From Sphingobium indicum BiD32 (lineage in GTDB: Bacteria; Pseudomonadota; Alphaproteobacteria; Sphingomonadales; Sphingomonadaceae): a stretch of 64,000 bases of DNA. The notes beneath the pieces were generated by a model. It ran no database searches, had not been told where the DNA came from, and saw only the letters and a list, made by a program, of their open reading frames with translations. The stretch lies in the NCBI RefSeq assembly GCF_000382885.1, contig NZ_CAVK010000150.1, positions 1 through 64,000 of the forward strand, in the 5' to 3' direction. This document shows positions 1 to 7,673 of this stretch, in pieces (the first letter of the stretch is position 1; the number at the start of each line of letters is the position of its first letter). Both the position numbers and the translations under genes were made by a program.

Positions 1-53
1 GACACCCCTCCGTCAGCACTTCGTGCTGCCACCTCCCCTGCAAGGGGAGGAGC
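1..53. repeat. Palindromic interspersed repeat inside rnr
   Basis: The sequence contains the near-perfect palindrome CCTCCCCTGCAAGGGGAGG at 32-50, followed towards the window edge by GGCAGCACGAAGTGCTGA-type sequence and the GGAGGGGTGTC tail on the minus strand. The same core and tail recur at 8667-8790 and 59870-60017. The element is read in frame by rnr without a stop as far as the window edge. Confidence 0.85.
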
Positions 54-842
54 GATGGGGCCAAGGTCGATCTTGGAAGCCGCCACGGCTTCCTCCTCCA
101 CCGCATCGGGAAAGACGTGGGGGATGCCATGTTTGTGGATGGCGATCATGCTGAAGCTGCGCGGGGCGAAGGGATCGCCGAGAATGTCGGTGACGCGGGC
201 GGAAATGCGCGGCGGCCGGCCGGTTGGTTCGGCGAGGACAAGGTCGCCCTTTTTGGCCAAGCCAAGGTCGCTGATCGGCGTGTCCTTGCGGATGCGCTTG
301 TCGACCGGGCGGAGCCACAGCTTGCCGTCGGCCATTTCCTCGACCACGCCCAGCAGCATTTCGGTCGCCTTGGGCAGCTTCTTCATAGGATGGGCAATCC
401 AGCCCTTCCCGGCTTCCTCGGTACGGGCGAGGATGCGGTCGCCGACCGTCAATGCTCCACGTTTGCCGCGCTCCACTATGCGCAGGCGGGGTGCGCGCTG
501 GCCTTCGGCTTCCCAGCGTTCGGGGGTGGCGATCAGGGTAGTGTCGTCCACGTCGATAATGCGCAGCACGGTAACCTTGGGCACGCCGCCCAGCTTGTGG
601 AAGGCGCGGGCCGGGCCGAGGTCGATCAAGCCTTCGTCTGCCATATCCTTGAGCAGGGCTTTGAGGGCGATTTTTTCCTGGCCCTTCAGGCCGAATGCCC
701 TGGCGATTTCGCGTTTGCCAGCGGGCTGGTCGGACGTGGTGATGAAGTCCATGATTTCGTTGCGGGTCGGGAAACCGGCGGGACGCACCTTGTCGCGGAC
801 GGGGCGCCTGGGGGGCGAAACCTTTTTATCGTTCGATGTCAT
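1..842 (-). CDS. rnr: Ribonuclease R, N-terminal part (3' end outside window)
   Basis: This is the first 280 codons of a 3'-to-5' exoribonuclease of the RNase II/R family, which degrades structured RNA in the cytoplasm. The ATG is at 842-840. Near residues 20-60 there is a winged-helix-like segment (FPTRNEIMDFI, GKREIARAFGLKG), followed by OB/cold-shock-like sequence and the family segment HGIPHVFPDAVEEEA at about residue 245. The catalytic RNB domain lies beyond the window. The frame stays open through a palindromic repeat at 53-1, giving PPLAGEVAARSADGGV where the linker to the RNB domain (usually DLR-LPL-TID) is expected. The family is clear from the N-terminus. Whether the full protein is intact cannot be seen here. 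Confidence 0.85.
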   Translation of the reverse strand, partial: MTSNDKKVSPPRRPVRDKVRPAGFPTRNEIMDFITTSDQPAGKREIARAFGLKGQEKIALKALLKDMADEGLIDLGPARAFHKLGGVPKVTVLRIIDVDDTTLIATPERWEAEGQRAPRLRIVERGKRGALTVGDRILARTEEAGKGWIAHPMKKLPKATEMLLGVVEEMADGKLWLRPVDKRIRKDTPISDLGLAKKGDLVLAEPTGRPPRISARVTDILGDPFAPRSFSMIAIHKHGIPHVFPDAVEEEAVAASKIDLGPIAPPLAGEVAARSADGGV

Positions 843-1106
843 GGGAAAGCTATAGGGACGGCGCTGGCGCTGCGCCAGAGGGATGGCGGTATGCGGAACT
901 TCGCAAACTTCGCCCATATCGCATATGAGGAATTTGGGTGAAGTTTGCCGGTCGACCGTGTGGTGTGCGGTCGTGCTTGGGTGCGGACGATAGGAAGGAG
1001 CCGCGCAGGTGTGTAGCAGTTTGGTAGGGCGTAGGACAGAGAACAGCGCGCCGTTCCCCCTCTTCCAACTTCGCCTAAACTCACGGCGTTCGTTAAGGCT
1101 TCTTAT

Positions 1107-1129
1107 CCTTCTCCTCCAAGGGGAGAAGG
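1107..1129. repeat. Short hairpin repeat (CCTTCTCC/GGAGAAGG)
   Basis: CCTTCTCC is followed by a short spacer and GGGGAGAAGG, an inverted repeat directly after the stop codon of the MOSC gene. It resembles the hairpin at 29764-29786. There is no clear T-run, so it could be an interspersed repeat or a 3'-end stabilising hairpin. The rest of the 843-1130 gap shows no gene I can support. Confidence 0.5.
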
Positions 1130-1130
1130 G

Positions 1131-1784
1131 TTAAGGGACTAGCCTGCGGGCGCGGTCTCGCCAGGCTTCGGCGAGGACGGATGTGTTGGCGAGGGCGCGG
1201 ACGGCAGACGGGTCGCTTTTGTGGCCACCGCTGATCAGCAGGTGAAAGACGCGGGCGATGCTCCAGTCGGGGAGCGGACGGTCGATCAGGGTCATGGCGG
1301 TCCCTGCCTGCGCCTGCCCTTCGCGAATGACGCGGAAATAGAGGCCGCAGCGGCCGGTCTTGACGATGGTGGCCAGGACATCGCGCGCAGCGAAGCGATG
1401 GTCGAGTTTCCAGCAGGGCTGGCGGCCATGGCTGACCTCCACGATGGCGCTGCCCAAAGTGAAGCGATCGCCCAGACAAATCTGATCCTCGGTCATCCCG
1501 CGCGAGGCGATATTTTCGCCAAAGGCGCCGGGCGCGTCCAGCAGCTTCTGACCGGGCTTGCGGTCGCGCCACCAGTCATAATGGTCCTGCGGGTAGAGGT
1601 GGATCGCCTTGTCCCAACCGCCATGGTGGATGGGGTCGGCGACCTGATTGCCGACGAAGCCGTCCCATGTGATCTGCACCGGGCCATCGACCGGGGTTTT
1701 GGCTATGGCGCTATAGTCACCGTCGCGAAAAGGGACGGGCGTACCGACGAGCAAAGCGTCGATAGTCATGAAGGGCGTGTCCAT
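1131..1784 (-). CDS. MOSC domain protein, YiiM-like
   Basis: A 217-aa MOSC-domain protein resembling E. coli YiiM, a molybdenum-cofactor-type sulfurase C-terminal domain family that includes N-hydroxylated substrate reductases. Family segments are visible: IHHGGWDKAIHLYPQDHY, PGAFGENI, and GRQPCWKL with the conserved Cys expected to bind cofactor. The C-terminal 50 residues match the YiiM-like tail. ATG 1784 gives the full open frame; a second ATG at 1769 (MTIDALLVG) is an equally good start because neither has a strong ribosome site. The HVA1 gene lies 58 bp upstream in the same direction. The physiological substrate is unknown. Confidence 0.82.
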   Translation of the reverse strand: MDTPFMTIDALLVGTPVPFRDGDYSAIAKTPVDGPVQITWDGFVGNQVADPIHHGGWDKAIHLYPQDHYDWWRDRKPGQKLLDAPGAFGENIASRGMTEDQICLGDRFTLGSAIVEVSHGRQPCWKLDHRFAARDVLATIVKTGRCGLYFRVIREGQAQAGTAMTLIDRPLPDWSIARVFHLLISGGHKSDPSAVRALANTSVLAEAWRDRARRLVP

Positions 1785-1842
1785 GCCCCGTCATGCCATG
1801 GCTGCACCGATGATGCGAGGGGCCGATCCGAAGTCAGTGGCG

Positions 1843-2061
1843 TCAGGCGGCGTCGATTTCCGAGCTGAGCTTCAGCACCTGCCCTCCGGTATCAGCGTGG
1901 ATAAGGAAGGCAGGATTGTCGGGCGATCCGTTGCGGCGGACAGGCACGCCTTCAATATGGCGCTCTACGGGACGGTCGAACCGTTCCGCTATATGTCCCC
2001 GGCCGACGCCCTGCCCCCAATTCCATCTGACTCGCGCACCTTTACGGAATGTCTGCGGCAT
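1843..2061 (-). CDS. HVA1/DUF2945 family small protein
   Basis: A 72-aa basic protein with the DUF2945 (hypervirulence-associated, Tudor-like) pattern: KGARVRWNWGQGVGRGHIAERF, then RNGSPDNPAFLI and a terminal VLKLSSEI. Bacterial members are small single-domain proteins of unknown function with an SH3-like barrel fold. It is encoded just upstream of the MOSC gene on the same strand and could share its transcript. A 136-codon plus-strand frame covering the same DNA lacks family features and is rejected. Confidence 0.75.
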   Translation of the reverse strand: MPQTFRKGARVRWNWGQGVGRGHIAERFDRPVERHIEGVPVRRNGSPDNPAFLIHADTGGQVLKLSSEIDAA

Positions 2062-2188
2062 CGGGGCATCCTCTTTCCCTTGGGCGCAACCGCGTCAGCC
2101 GGTGTCCCAATCCTAACGAAGGGCATAATTCCCAAAGGCTTACCCGGTTCCCTTGGGTTTTCACATTTCTTGGGCTAAGGGGGCTGCG

Positions 2189-3367
2189 ATGGATGCTAGC
2201 GGCCTTCGCATTGCCCTGTTCAGCGGCAATTATAATTATGTGCGCGATGGGGCCAATCAGGCGCTCAATCGCTTCGTGGGCTATTTGTTGCAGCAGGGCG
2301 CGGCGGTGCGGGTCTATTCGCCCACCACCGATACGCCGGCCTTTTCGCCCGCTGGCGATCTGGTCAGCACGCCCTCCGTGCCGGTACCGGGGCGCAAGGA
2401 ATATCGCATTCCCTACGCCATGTCGGCCAGGGTTCGCCGCGATCTCAAGGCGTTCGCGCCCAATCTGATCCATCTGTCCAGCCCCGATCCGCTGGGTCAT
2501 CGCGCGCTCAGTTGGGCGCGGGACAATGGTTTGCCGACGGTCGCGTCGGTGCATACGCGGTTCGAGACCTATCCGCGCTATTATGGCCTCGCTTTTCTGG
2601 AACCGGTGATCGAAGGGATATTGCGCCGCTTCTATCGCCGCTGCGACGCGATCGTCGCGCCATCCGAATCGATGGCGCAACTGCTGCGCGAACAGCGGAT
2701 GAGCTATGATGTCGGCATATGGACGCGGGGGATAGACCGGGAGATTTTCAATCCGGGGCGGCGCGATCTGGACTGGCGGCGCTCCATCGGCATTGGTGAC
2801 GATATGCCGACCATCGGCTTTATCGGTCGGCTGGTGATGGAAAAAGGGCTGGACGTTTTTTCCGACACGATCGACCAGCTGACCGCGCGCCAGATAGCGC
2901 ACAAGGTGCTGGTCGTAGGCGAAGGCCCGGCGCGCGAATGGTTCCAGAACCGCCTGCCCGGTGCGATCTTCACCGGATTCCAGCAGGGGCATGATCTGGG
3001 CCGTGCGGTCGCCAGCATGGACATGCTGTTCAACCCGTCGGTGACCGAGACGTTCGGCAATGTCACGCTGGAGGCGATGGCGTGCGGCGTGCCGACTGTT
3101 GCGGCGCGCGCGACGGGCAGCGAAAGCCTGCTGAGCGATCGGGTTACCGGGCGGCTGATCCGCCCCGGTGCGATCGGGGCGTTTGCCGATGCCTTGCAGG
3201 ATTATTGCCTGGATAGCGATGCACGGGCGCAGGCGGGTGCGGCGGCGCAGACGCGAGCGGAGCGCAACGGATGGGATCAGGTCAATCAGGCCCTGGTCGA
3301 TACCTATTTGCGGATCATCCGCCAGCGCGAACAGGGCATGATGCCGCGATCCAGCCCGGTTCCCTGA
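2189..3367 (+). CDS. Glycosyltransferase family 4 (mannosyltransferase-like)
   Basis: A 392-aa retaining GT-B glycosyltransferase. The N-terminal domain starts LRIALFSGNYN and carries SVHTRFETYPRYY. The C-terminal GT4 nucleotide-sugar domain has GFIGRLVMEKGLD and the EX7E motif (ETFGNVTLEAMACG). It resembles GDP-mannose-dependent alpha-mannosyltransferases and plant-type glycolipid glycosyltransferases, so glycolipid or polysaccharide synthesis at the cytoplasmic membrane face is likely. Donor and acceptor cannot be read from the sequence. The start at ATG 2189 is chosen because AAGGGGG lies about 6 nt upstream; the frame is open further upstream without a better site. rarA follows after 28 bp. 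Confidence 0.85.
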   Translation: MDASGLRIALFSGNYNYVRDGANQALNRFVGYLLQQGAAVRVYSPTTDTPAFSPAGDLVSTPSVPVPGRKEYRIPYAMSARVRRDLKAFAPNLIHLSSPDPLGHRALSWARDNGLPTVASVHTRFETYPRYYGLAFLEPVIEGILRRFYRRCDAIVAPSESMAQLLREQRMSYDVGIWTRGIDREIFNPGRRDLDWRRSIGIGDDMPTIGFIGRLVMEKGLDVFSDTIDQLTARQIAHKVLVVGEGPAREWFQNRLPGAIFTGFQQGHDLGRAVASMDMLFNPSVTETFGNVTLEAMACGVPTVAARATGSESLLSDRVTGRLIRPGAIGAFADALQDYCLDSDARAQAGAAAQTRAERNGWDQVNQALVDTYLRIIRQREQGMMPRSSPVP

Positions 3368-3395
3368 GCGCGCTTTCGTCCCTATATCAACTGGC

Positions 3396-4718
3396 ATGGC
3401 CGATCTTTTCGCTTCCGATGACGCCCTGACCGGCGCTGATGCCGTCAGCGATACCGCGCCGCTGGCCGACCGATTGCGTCCGCGCACTTTGGCGGAAGTG
3501 GTGGGTCAGGAACATCTGACCGGATCGGAGGGGGCGATCGGGCGGATGGTGGCGGCGGGGCGCTTGTCCTCCATCATCCTGTGGGGACCGCCCGGCACCG
3601 GCAAGACCACGACGGCGCGCCTGCTGGCCGATGCAGTGGGGATGCGGTTTGAGCCGATTTCGGCGGTGTTTTCCGGCGTCGCGGACCTCAAGAAGGTATT
3701 TGCCGCGGCCAAGGAGCATGGGCGGCGGGGCGACAAGACCCTCTTGTTCGTGGACGAGATCCACCGCTTCAACCGGGCGCAACAGGACGGGTTTCTGCCC
3801 TTTGTCGAAAATGGCACGGTGACGCTGGTTGGCGCGACGACCGAGAATCCGAGTTTCGAGCTGAACGCGGCCTTGCTGTCGCGGGCGCAGGTATTGATCC
3901 TGCGGCGACTGGATGCGGCGGCGCTGGAGCAGTTGCTGGACCGGGCCGAAGCCGTGACGGGACGCGCCCTGCCGCTGGACGCCGACGCGCGCGAGGCATT
4001 GGTGGCGAGCGCGGATGGCGACGGGCGGTTTTTGCTCAATCAGGTCGAGACGCTCTATGCGATCGACATAGCAGAGCCGCTCGATCCGGCAGGGCTGTCC
4101 GCGCTGCTCCACCGCCGGGTTGCGGTATATGACAAGGATCGGGAGGGGCATTATAACCTCATCTCGGCGCTGCATAAGTCGCTGCGCGGGTCGGACCCGC
4201 AGGCCGCGCTCTACTATATGGCGCGGATGCTGGTGGCGGGCGAGCAGCCGCTTTATGTGCTGCGGCGGCTGGTGCGCTTTGCGGCGGAAGATATCGGGCT
4301 GGCGGACCCGCAGGCGCTGGTCCAGTGTCTGGCGGCCAAGGAAGCCTATGATTTTCTGGGCAGTCCCGAAGGCGAAGTGGCGATCGTGCAGGCCTGCCTC
4401 TATTGCGCGACCGCGCCCAAATCCAACGCAGCCTATATGGCGATGAAGGCGTCGTTCAAATCGGCGCGCGACACCGGATCGCTGATGCCGCCGCAGAATA
4501 TATTGAACGCCCCCACCAAGCTGATGAAGGATGTCGGCTATGGCAAAGGCTATCAATATGACCATGACGCGGCAGACGGCTTTTCGGGGGCGAATTACTG
4601 GCCGGACGAGATGGTGCCGCAGACCTTCTATGCGCCCACAGATCGGGGATATGAGGCGCGGATTGCCGAGCGGATCGCCTATTGGCAACGGCTGCGGGCG
4701 GAGCGCGGCGCGGGGTGA
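3396..4718 (+). CDS. rarA: Replication-associated recombination protein A (AAA+ ATPase)
   Basis: A 440-aa RarA/MgsA family ATPase, related to eukaryotic Mgs1/WRNIP1, acting at stalled replication forks with the clamp loader and SSB. Visible features are the N-terminal RPRTLAEVVGQEHL, Walker A GPPGTGKT (residues 64-71), Walker B LLFVDEIHRF (116-125), sensor 1 GATTENPSF, and the C-terminal tetramerisation region ending in the typical WPDEMVPQTFY segment. Length is normal for the family. It overlaps the next gene by the 4 bp GTGA (4715-4718), so the two are probably translationally coupled. Confidence 0.95.
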   Translation: MADLFASDDALTGADAVSDTAPLADRLRPRTLAEVVGQEHLTGSEGAIGRMVAAGRLSSIILWGPPGTGKTTTARLLADAVGMRFEPISAVFSGVADLKKVFAAAKEHGRRGDKTLLFVDEIHRFNRAQQDGFLPFVENGTVTLVGATTENPSFELNAALLSRAQVLILRRLDAAALEQLLDRAEAVTGRALPLDADAREALVASADGDGRFLLNQVETLYAIDIAEPLDPAGLSALLHRRVAVYDKDREGHYNLISALHKSLRGSDPQAALYYMARMLVAGEQPLYVLRRLVRFAAEDIGLADPQALVQCLAAKEAYDFLGSPEGEVAIVQACLYCATAPKSNAAYMAMKASFKSARDTGSLMPPQNILNAPTKLMKDVGYGKGYQYDHDAADGFSGANYWPDEMVPQTFYAPTDRGYEARIAERIAYWQRLRAERGAG

Positions 4719-5572
4719 CGCCCGGTTTCACGCGCTTTGCCGCGATCGACTGGTCCGGAGCGAAGGGCGCGCGGCACAGGGGGATTGCGGTCGCGCTGTG
4801 CGAGGCGGGGTGCGCGGTGCCACGATTGGTGGAAGCGCCGGATGGCGCATGGTCGCGGACGGGCGTGGCCGACTGGCTGATGGGAATCGCGGGTGACGCC
4901 CCTACCCTGTTCGGATTTGATTTCAGCTTTGCGCCGCCCTTTGTGGCGCGTGGCGGCTATCTGCCGGGCGATCATGTGCCCAACAATGGACCAGCCTTCT
5001 GGGCCTATGTCGATACGCTGTGTCAGGACGAGGATCTGGGCGCGGCGAGCCTGCTGGAAGTGGCACACCGGCGGCATTTCTATTTCGGCAAGGCGGACGG
5101 GGTGAAGGCCGACTATATGCATCATCGCGCGTGCGAGGCGCGCTATCTGGCCGGTGGCGGGGGCAAGCCGTCCACCGTCTATGACGCGATCGGCGCGGCC
5201 CAGGTGGCCAAGGCGAGCTTTGCCGGGATGCGATTGCTGCACCGGGTGCGGGGCGATGTGCCGGTGTGGCCGTTCGATCCTGTCCCGGCGCGCGGGTCGC
5301 TGATCGTGGAAATCTATACCAGCCTTGCAGCGTCAGCGGCAGGACGGACGAAGGGGCGAGCCAAGATGCGCGATCTGGCGGCGCTCAACGACGCGCTGGG
5401 GGTGATCGGATCTGCGCCGCATGAAGGTGCGGCGCCGGACGACCATGGCGCGGACGCAATCCTGACGGCGGCGTGGATGCGGGCGGTGGCGGGGCAGAAC
5501 GCGCTGTGGACGCCAGCGACGCTCGATCGACAAATTGCTGCAACGGAGGGCTGGACGTTCGGCGTCATCTGA
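4715..5572 (+). CDS. DUF429-like hypothetical protein (predicted RNase H-like fold)
   Basis: A 285-aa protein that I do not recognise as a characterised enzyme. Four short acidic motifs in order resemble DUF429/RNase H-like proteins: AIDWSGAKG near the N-terminus, LFGFDFSFAPP, VEIYTSLAA, and DDHGADAILTAAW near the C-terminus. They would supply the D-D-E-D carboxylates of an RNase H-type site, so a nucleic-acid role is possible but unproven. The GTG at 4715 is chosen because it overlaps the rarA stop; an upstream start at 4682 would lie inside rarA. The coupling suggests co-expression with the fork-repair ATPase. Confidence 0.7.
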   Translation: MTPGFTRFAAIDWSGAKGARHRGIAVALCEAGCAVPRLVEAPDGAWSRTGVADWLMGIAGDAPTLFGFDFSFAPPFVARGGYLPGDHVPNNGPAFWAYVDTLCQDEDLGAASLLEVAHRRHFYFGKADGVKADYMHHRACEARYLAGGGGKPSTVYDAIGAAQVAKASFAGMRLLHRVRGDVPVWPFDPVPARGSLIVEIYTSLAASAAGRTKGRAKMRDLAALNDALGVIGSAPHEGAAPDDHGADAILTAAWMRAVAGQNALWTPATLDRQIAATEGWTFGVI

Positions 5573-5600
5573 TAGTAAGGGCGTGTCGCCTGACTGGTGC

Positions 5601-5675
5601 GCCGGATTAGCACAGTGGTAGTGCAGCGGTTTTGTAAACCGAAGGTCGCGGGTTCAAATCCTGCATCCGGCACCA
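5601..5675 (+). tRNA. tRNA-Thr (anticodon TGT)
   Basis: A 7-bp acceptor stem GCCGGAT/ATCCGGC closes the molecule. There is a D-arm GCAC/GTGC, an anticodon loop TTTGTAA (anticodon TGT at loop positions 34-36), a T-arm with GGTTCAAATCC, and an encoded CCA at 5673-5675. The outermost anticodon-stem pair looks mismatched (G-A). It reads ACA threonine codons. Confidence 0.95.
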
Positions 5676-6341
5676 GCCAGCGCAATGCCCCCGATTCGAT
5701 GATGTCCGCTGCCCCAAACGCAAAATGGGGGCCGACATTGCTGTCGGTCCCCACTGCCGTCGGGTCAAGCGATCCGCTTCTCTTGCCGAGAGGCGATCAT
5801 CGGCCCGGCGTTGTCCTGGCACCGGCCTGAAAGGCTGTTTGCCAAGGACTGCTCCAGATCGGGCCAAGGGCAGCCAATCTGGCTCTGGTCCGCAATATCC
5901 GATGCCCGACGTTCACTTTCGCGCGTACCCGGCTACGGTCTTTTGGACCGGCCCGTTGGTTGGTGCCGTCTTTGCGAACGACGCCTTCCAGCAGACCTTC
6001 GAGACAGGTTAAATTCCTGTTTTACCAGGGATTTCTGAAAATGGATCGCTCCGTTTCCTGCTGTTTCGATAGGAGGATGGTCTCACCAAAAGCGAGTCGC
6101 GCAAAGCGGAATCGGCGGTCGCCCGTATCAAAACTGTCATAAAGCTGTGGATAAGTTTTCGGCTTGTTCAGGTTCACCGAAATTGGCAGCTGTGAATCCC
6201 GTTCACCGCGGTCCGCCACCAATTCATCTTAAGTTTTAATCGATGATAAACAACGGCTTATCTCGTTGTGAGACGTTCATGCAACTTCCATCAAGATGCA
6301 GGGGTTCAAGCGTCAAATCAACGCAATTGGAGGAGATACTC
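5676..6341. other. 666-bp gap without a supported gene; contains strong hairpins
   Basis: No open frame here shows a recognisable protein. The part at 5700-6000 is GC-rich and holds several inverted repeats, including CCGACATTGCTGTCGG, CGGTCTTTTGGACCG at 5935-5949, and CCAGAT/ATCTGG around 5853-5881. This suggests structured RNA on one strand. The part from about 6130 to 6270 is AT-richer and is the probable promoter region of the downstream glycine-zipper gene. One sequence identical to a DnaA box (TGTGGATAA) lies at 6146-6154, but it is single and probably fortuitous. Antisense frames across the tRNA are artefacts. Confidence 0.5.
5717..5752 (-). terminator. Candidate rho-independent terminator on the minus strand
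   Basis: On the minus strand TGGGGACCGACA (5752-5741), a GCAA loop and TGTCGGCCCCCA (5736-5725) form a 12-bp stem, followed by TTTTGCGTTT. No minus-strand gene is recognised upstream of it, so it may end an untranslated transcript from the 5750-6130 region. The T-run is interrupted, which lowers confidence. Confidence 0.45.
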
Positions 6342-6644
6342 ATGCGTAAAGCCCTACTCGCCCTGGCCGCCGTCTCGCTGGCCGTTCCGCTGTCCATGGC
6401 CGTGCCGACCGATGGCGCACAGGCGCGCAAGGATTATCGGTACAAGGAATGGCGCGGTCGCGATGGCCGGACCTATTGCCGCAAGTCCAATGGCACTACG
6501 GGCCTGATCGTCGGTGCCGCCGGTGGCGCGCTGCTGGGCCGGGCGATCGACACACGCGGCGAACGCACGACGGGTACGATCCTGGGCGCAGTTGGTGGCG
6601 GCCTGCTCGGCAAGGAAGTCGACAGCAAGCGTCGCTGCCGCTGA
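6342..6644 (+). CDS. Glycine-zipper 2TM domain secreted protein
   Basis: A 100-aa protein with a clear signal peptide (MRKALLALAAVSLAVPLSMA). Its mature part carries DGRTYCRKSNGTTGLIVGAAGG and two glycine-zipper hydrophobic hairpins (GAAGGALLGRAID, ILGAVGGGLLGKEVD). It ends in a basic cysteine-containing tail. Such Rick_17kDa/glycine-zipper proteins are usually envelope-associated in alphaproteobacteria; the exact role is unknown. ATG 6342 is chosen for the strong GGAGGAG ribosome site at 6329-6335. The upstream frame extension to 6243 lacks a signal sequence and lies in promoter DNA. Confidence 0.85.
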   Translation: MRKALLALAAVSLAVPLSMAVPTDGAQARKDYRYKEWRGRDGRTYCRKSNGTTGLIVGAAGGALLGRAIDTRGERTTGTILGAVGGGLLGKEVDSKRRCR

Positions 6645-6657
6645 ACCTGGCCCAATG

Positions 6658-6691
6658 AAAAAGGCCGCTTCCCGTCGGAAGCGGCCTTTTT
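6658..6691. terminator. Bidirectional rho-independent terminator
   Basis: AAAAAGGCCGCTTCC, loop CGTC, GGAAGCGGCCTTTTT gives a 10-bp GC stem with an A-run on one side and a T-run on the other. It sits between two convergent genes (ending 6644 and 6714) and can serve both. Confidence 0.92.
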
Positions 6692-6713
6692 AATGGCTCA
6701 AGAGGCGTGACGC

Positions 6714-7001
6714 TCAGTTCGCGGCAGCGCCGCGAGCTTCGTCGACCTTGAAGGCAACCGACTGGCCGCCCGATACGCCGGAAACCTTGCCGTTCTTGAT
6801 CGAGAGGTTGAAGGCAACCGCATCGGGAAAACGACGGCCGGAAATAACCTGGCCAGCCTTGGTGTCCTTCACCTGATAGACATAGGTATAGCCTTCGTGG
6901 GTGAAGCGCTGCTTGCCGGCTTCTTCAGCCTGGGCAGGAGCAACGATGGCAACAAGAGCGCCGAGGGCGCTGGCGGCAACAAACTTGGACAGCATTCGCA
7001 T
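6714..7001 (-). CDS. Small secreted protein of unknown function
   Basis: A 95-aa protein with a cleavable signal peptide (MRMLSKFVAASALGALVAI, then APAQA before EEAGK). The mature part is small and soluble-looking, with FTHEGYTYVYQV and GQVISGRRFPDAVAFNL segments. I do not recognise a characterised family. The codon use and start context (AAGGAG-like sequence upstream of 7001) are like those of neighbouring genes. Its 3' end faces a shared terminator. A periplasmic location is inferred from the signal peptide only. Confidence 0.7.
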   Translation of the reverse strand: MRMLSKFVAASALGALVAIVAPAQAEEAGKQRFTHEGYTYVYQVKDTKAGQVISGRRFPDAVAFNLSIKNGKVSGVSGGQSVAFKVDEARGAAAN

Positions 7002-7147
7002 GGGTAAACTCCTTGTGAATGCCGATCAAACACCTCTGAAATATTCTTATTCTGTTGAGGCGCTTCTATGTCGCAGCGCAGCATAGCGACAATCGCAAAA
7101 AGCGCCGAAACAGTTGCGCGGAACGCAACCGGAACGGTTTCGGCGCC

Positions 7148-7555
7148 TTAAGCCTTTGATAGCGCAACAATATGATCAAATTCAACCTTTGATACAGGCG
7201 ACACGGACAGGCGCGACTGGCGCAGCATGACCATGCCCGCCAGGGCCGAATCAGCTTTCATCGTCTTGAGCGTCACCGGTTTGGCAAGCTTTTCGCGCGC
7301 ATGGACATGCACCGCCATCCATTTGCCGGTCTCGTCCGTACTGTCGGGCGCGGCTTCCTCGACAATCTCCATGATGCCGACCGCCTCGACCCCGATATTG
7401 CTGTGGTAGAAGATCGCCAGATCGCCCTTGCGCATCGCCTTCATATTGATTTGGGCGGTGTGATTGCGCACGCCGTCCCATTCCGCCTTCCCCTTGGCGA
7501 CGAGGTCGTCATAGGAAAAAACATCGGGTTCCGATTTCATCAGCCAATAGTTCAT
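7148..7555 (-). CDS. EVE domain-containing protein
   Basis: A 135-aa single-domain EVE protein (PUA/YTH-like fold). Diagnostic segments are the N-terminal MNYWLMKSEPDVFSYDDL, WDGVRNHTAQINMKAM, GDLAIFYHSN, GIMEIVEEA and the terminal RLSVSPVSKVEFDHI. EVE domains bind modified bases in RNA or DNA; housekeeping single-domain members like this one have no assigned partner. ATG 7555 (MNYWLM) is chosen because family proteins begin there; the frame extends six codons further. It is transcribed divergently from the oxygenase at 7674. Confidence 0.88.
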   Translation of the reverse strand: MNYWLMKSEPDVFSYDDLVAKGKAEWDGVRNHTAQINMKAMRKGDLAIFYHSNIGVEAVGIMEIVEEAAPDSTDETGKWMAVHVHAREKLAKPVTLKTMKADSALAGMVMLRQSRLSVSPVSKVEFDHIVALSKA

Positions 7556-7673
7556 TTTGCCTCCTTGCATCACCGCCTCGCCGCGATCAAGGATGGGAAT
7601 ATCGGTGCACGATCCTTATGTTGCGCGCCCTGCCCCCAGCGTTTTCGGACCTGAATTTTCGGAGAAGTGCAAA

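Noticed and set aside
117-941. Long plus-strand frames at the window start
   Set aside because: They are antisense to rnr, whose N-terminal domains are recognisable.
1768-2178. 136-codon plus-strand frame
   Set aside because: The minus-strand HVA1/DUF2945 gene in the same DNA has clear family sequence.
5314-5867. Minus-strand frames across tRNA-Thr with a GFEPATFGLQNRC-type peptide
   Set aside because: This peptide is the well-known antisense translation of a tRNA gene and not a protein.
6146-6154. DnaA-box sequence TGTGGATAA, considered as a replication origin sign
   Set aside because: It is a single copy with no cluster or origin genes nearby; another identical 9-mer (20843-20851) lies inside the GH15 coding region by chance.
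6022-6222. 66-codon minus-strand frame
   Set aside because: It has a GTG start, no ribosome site and no recognisable features, and lies over the probable promoter of the glycine-zipper gene.
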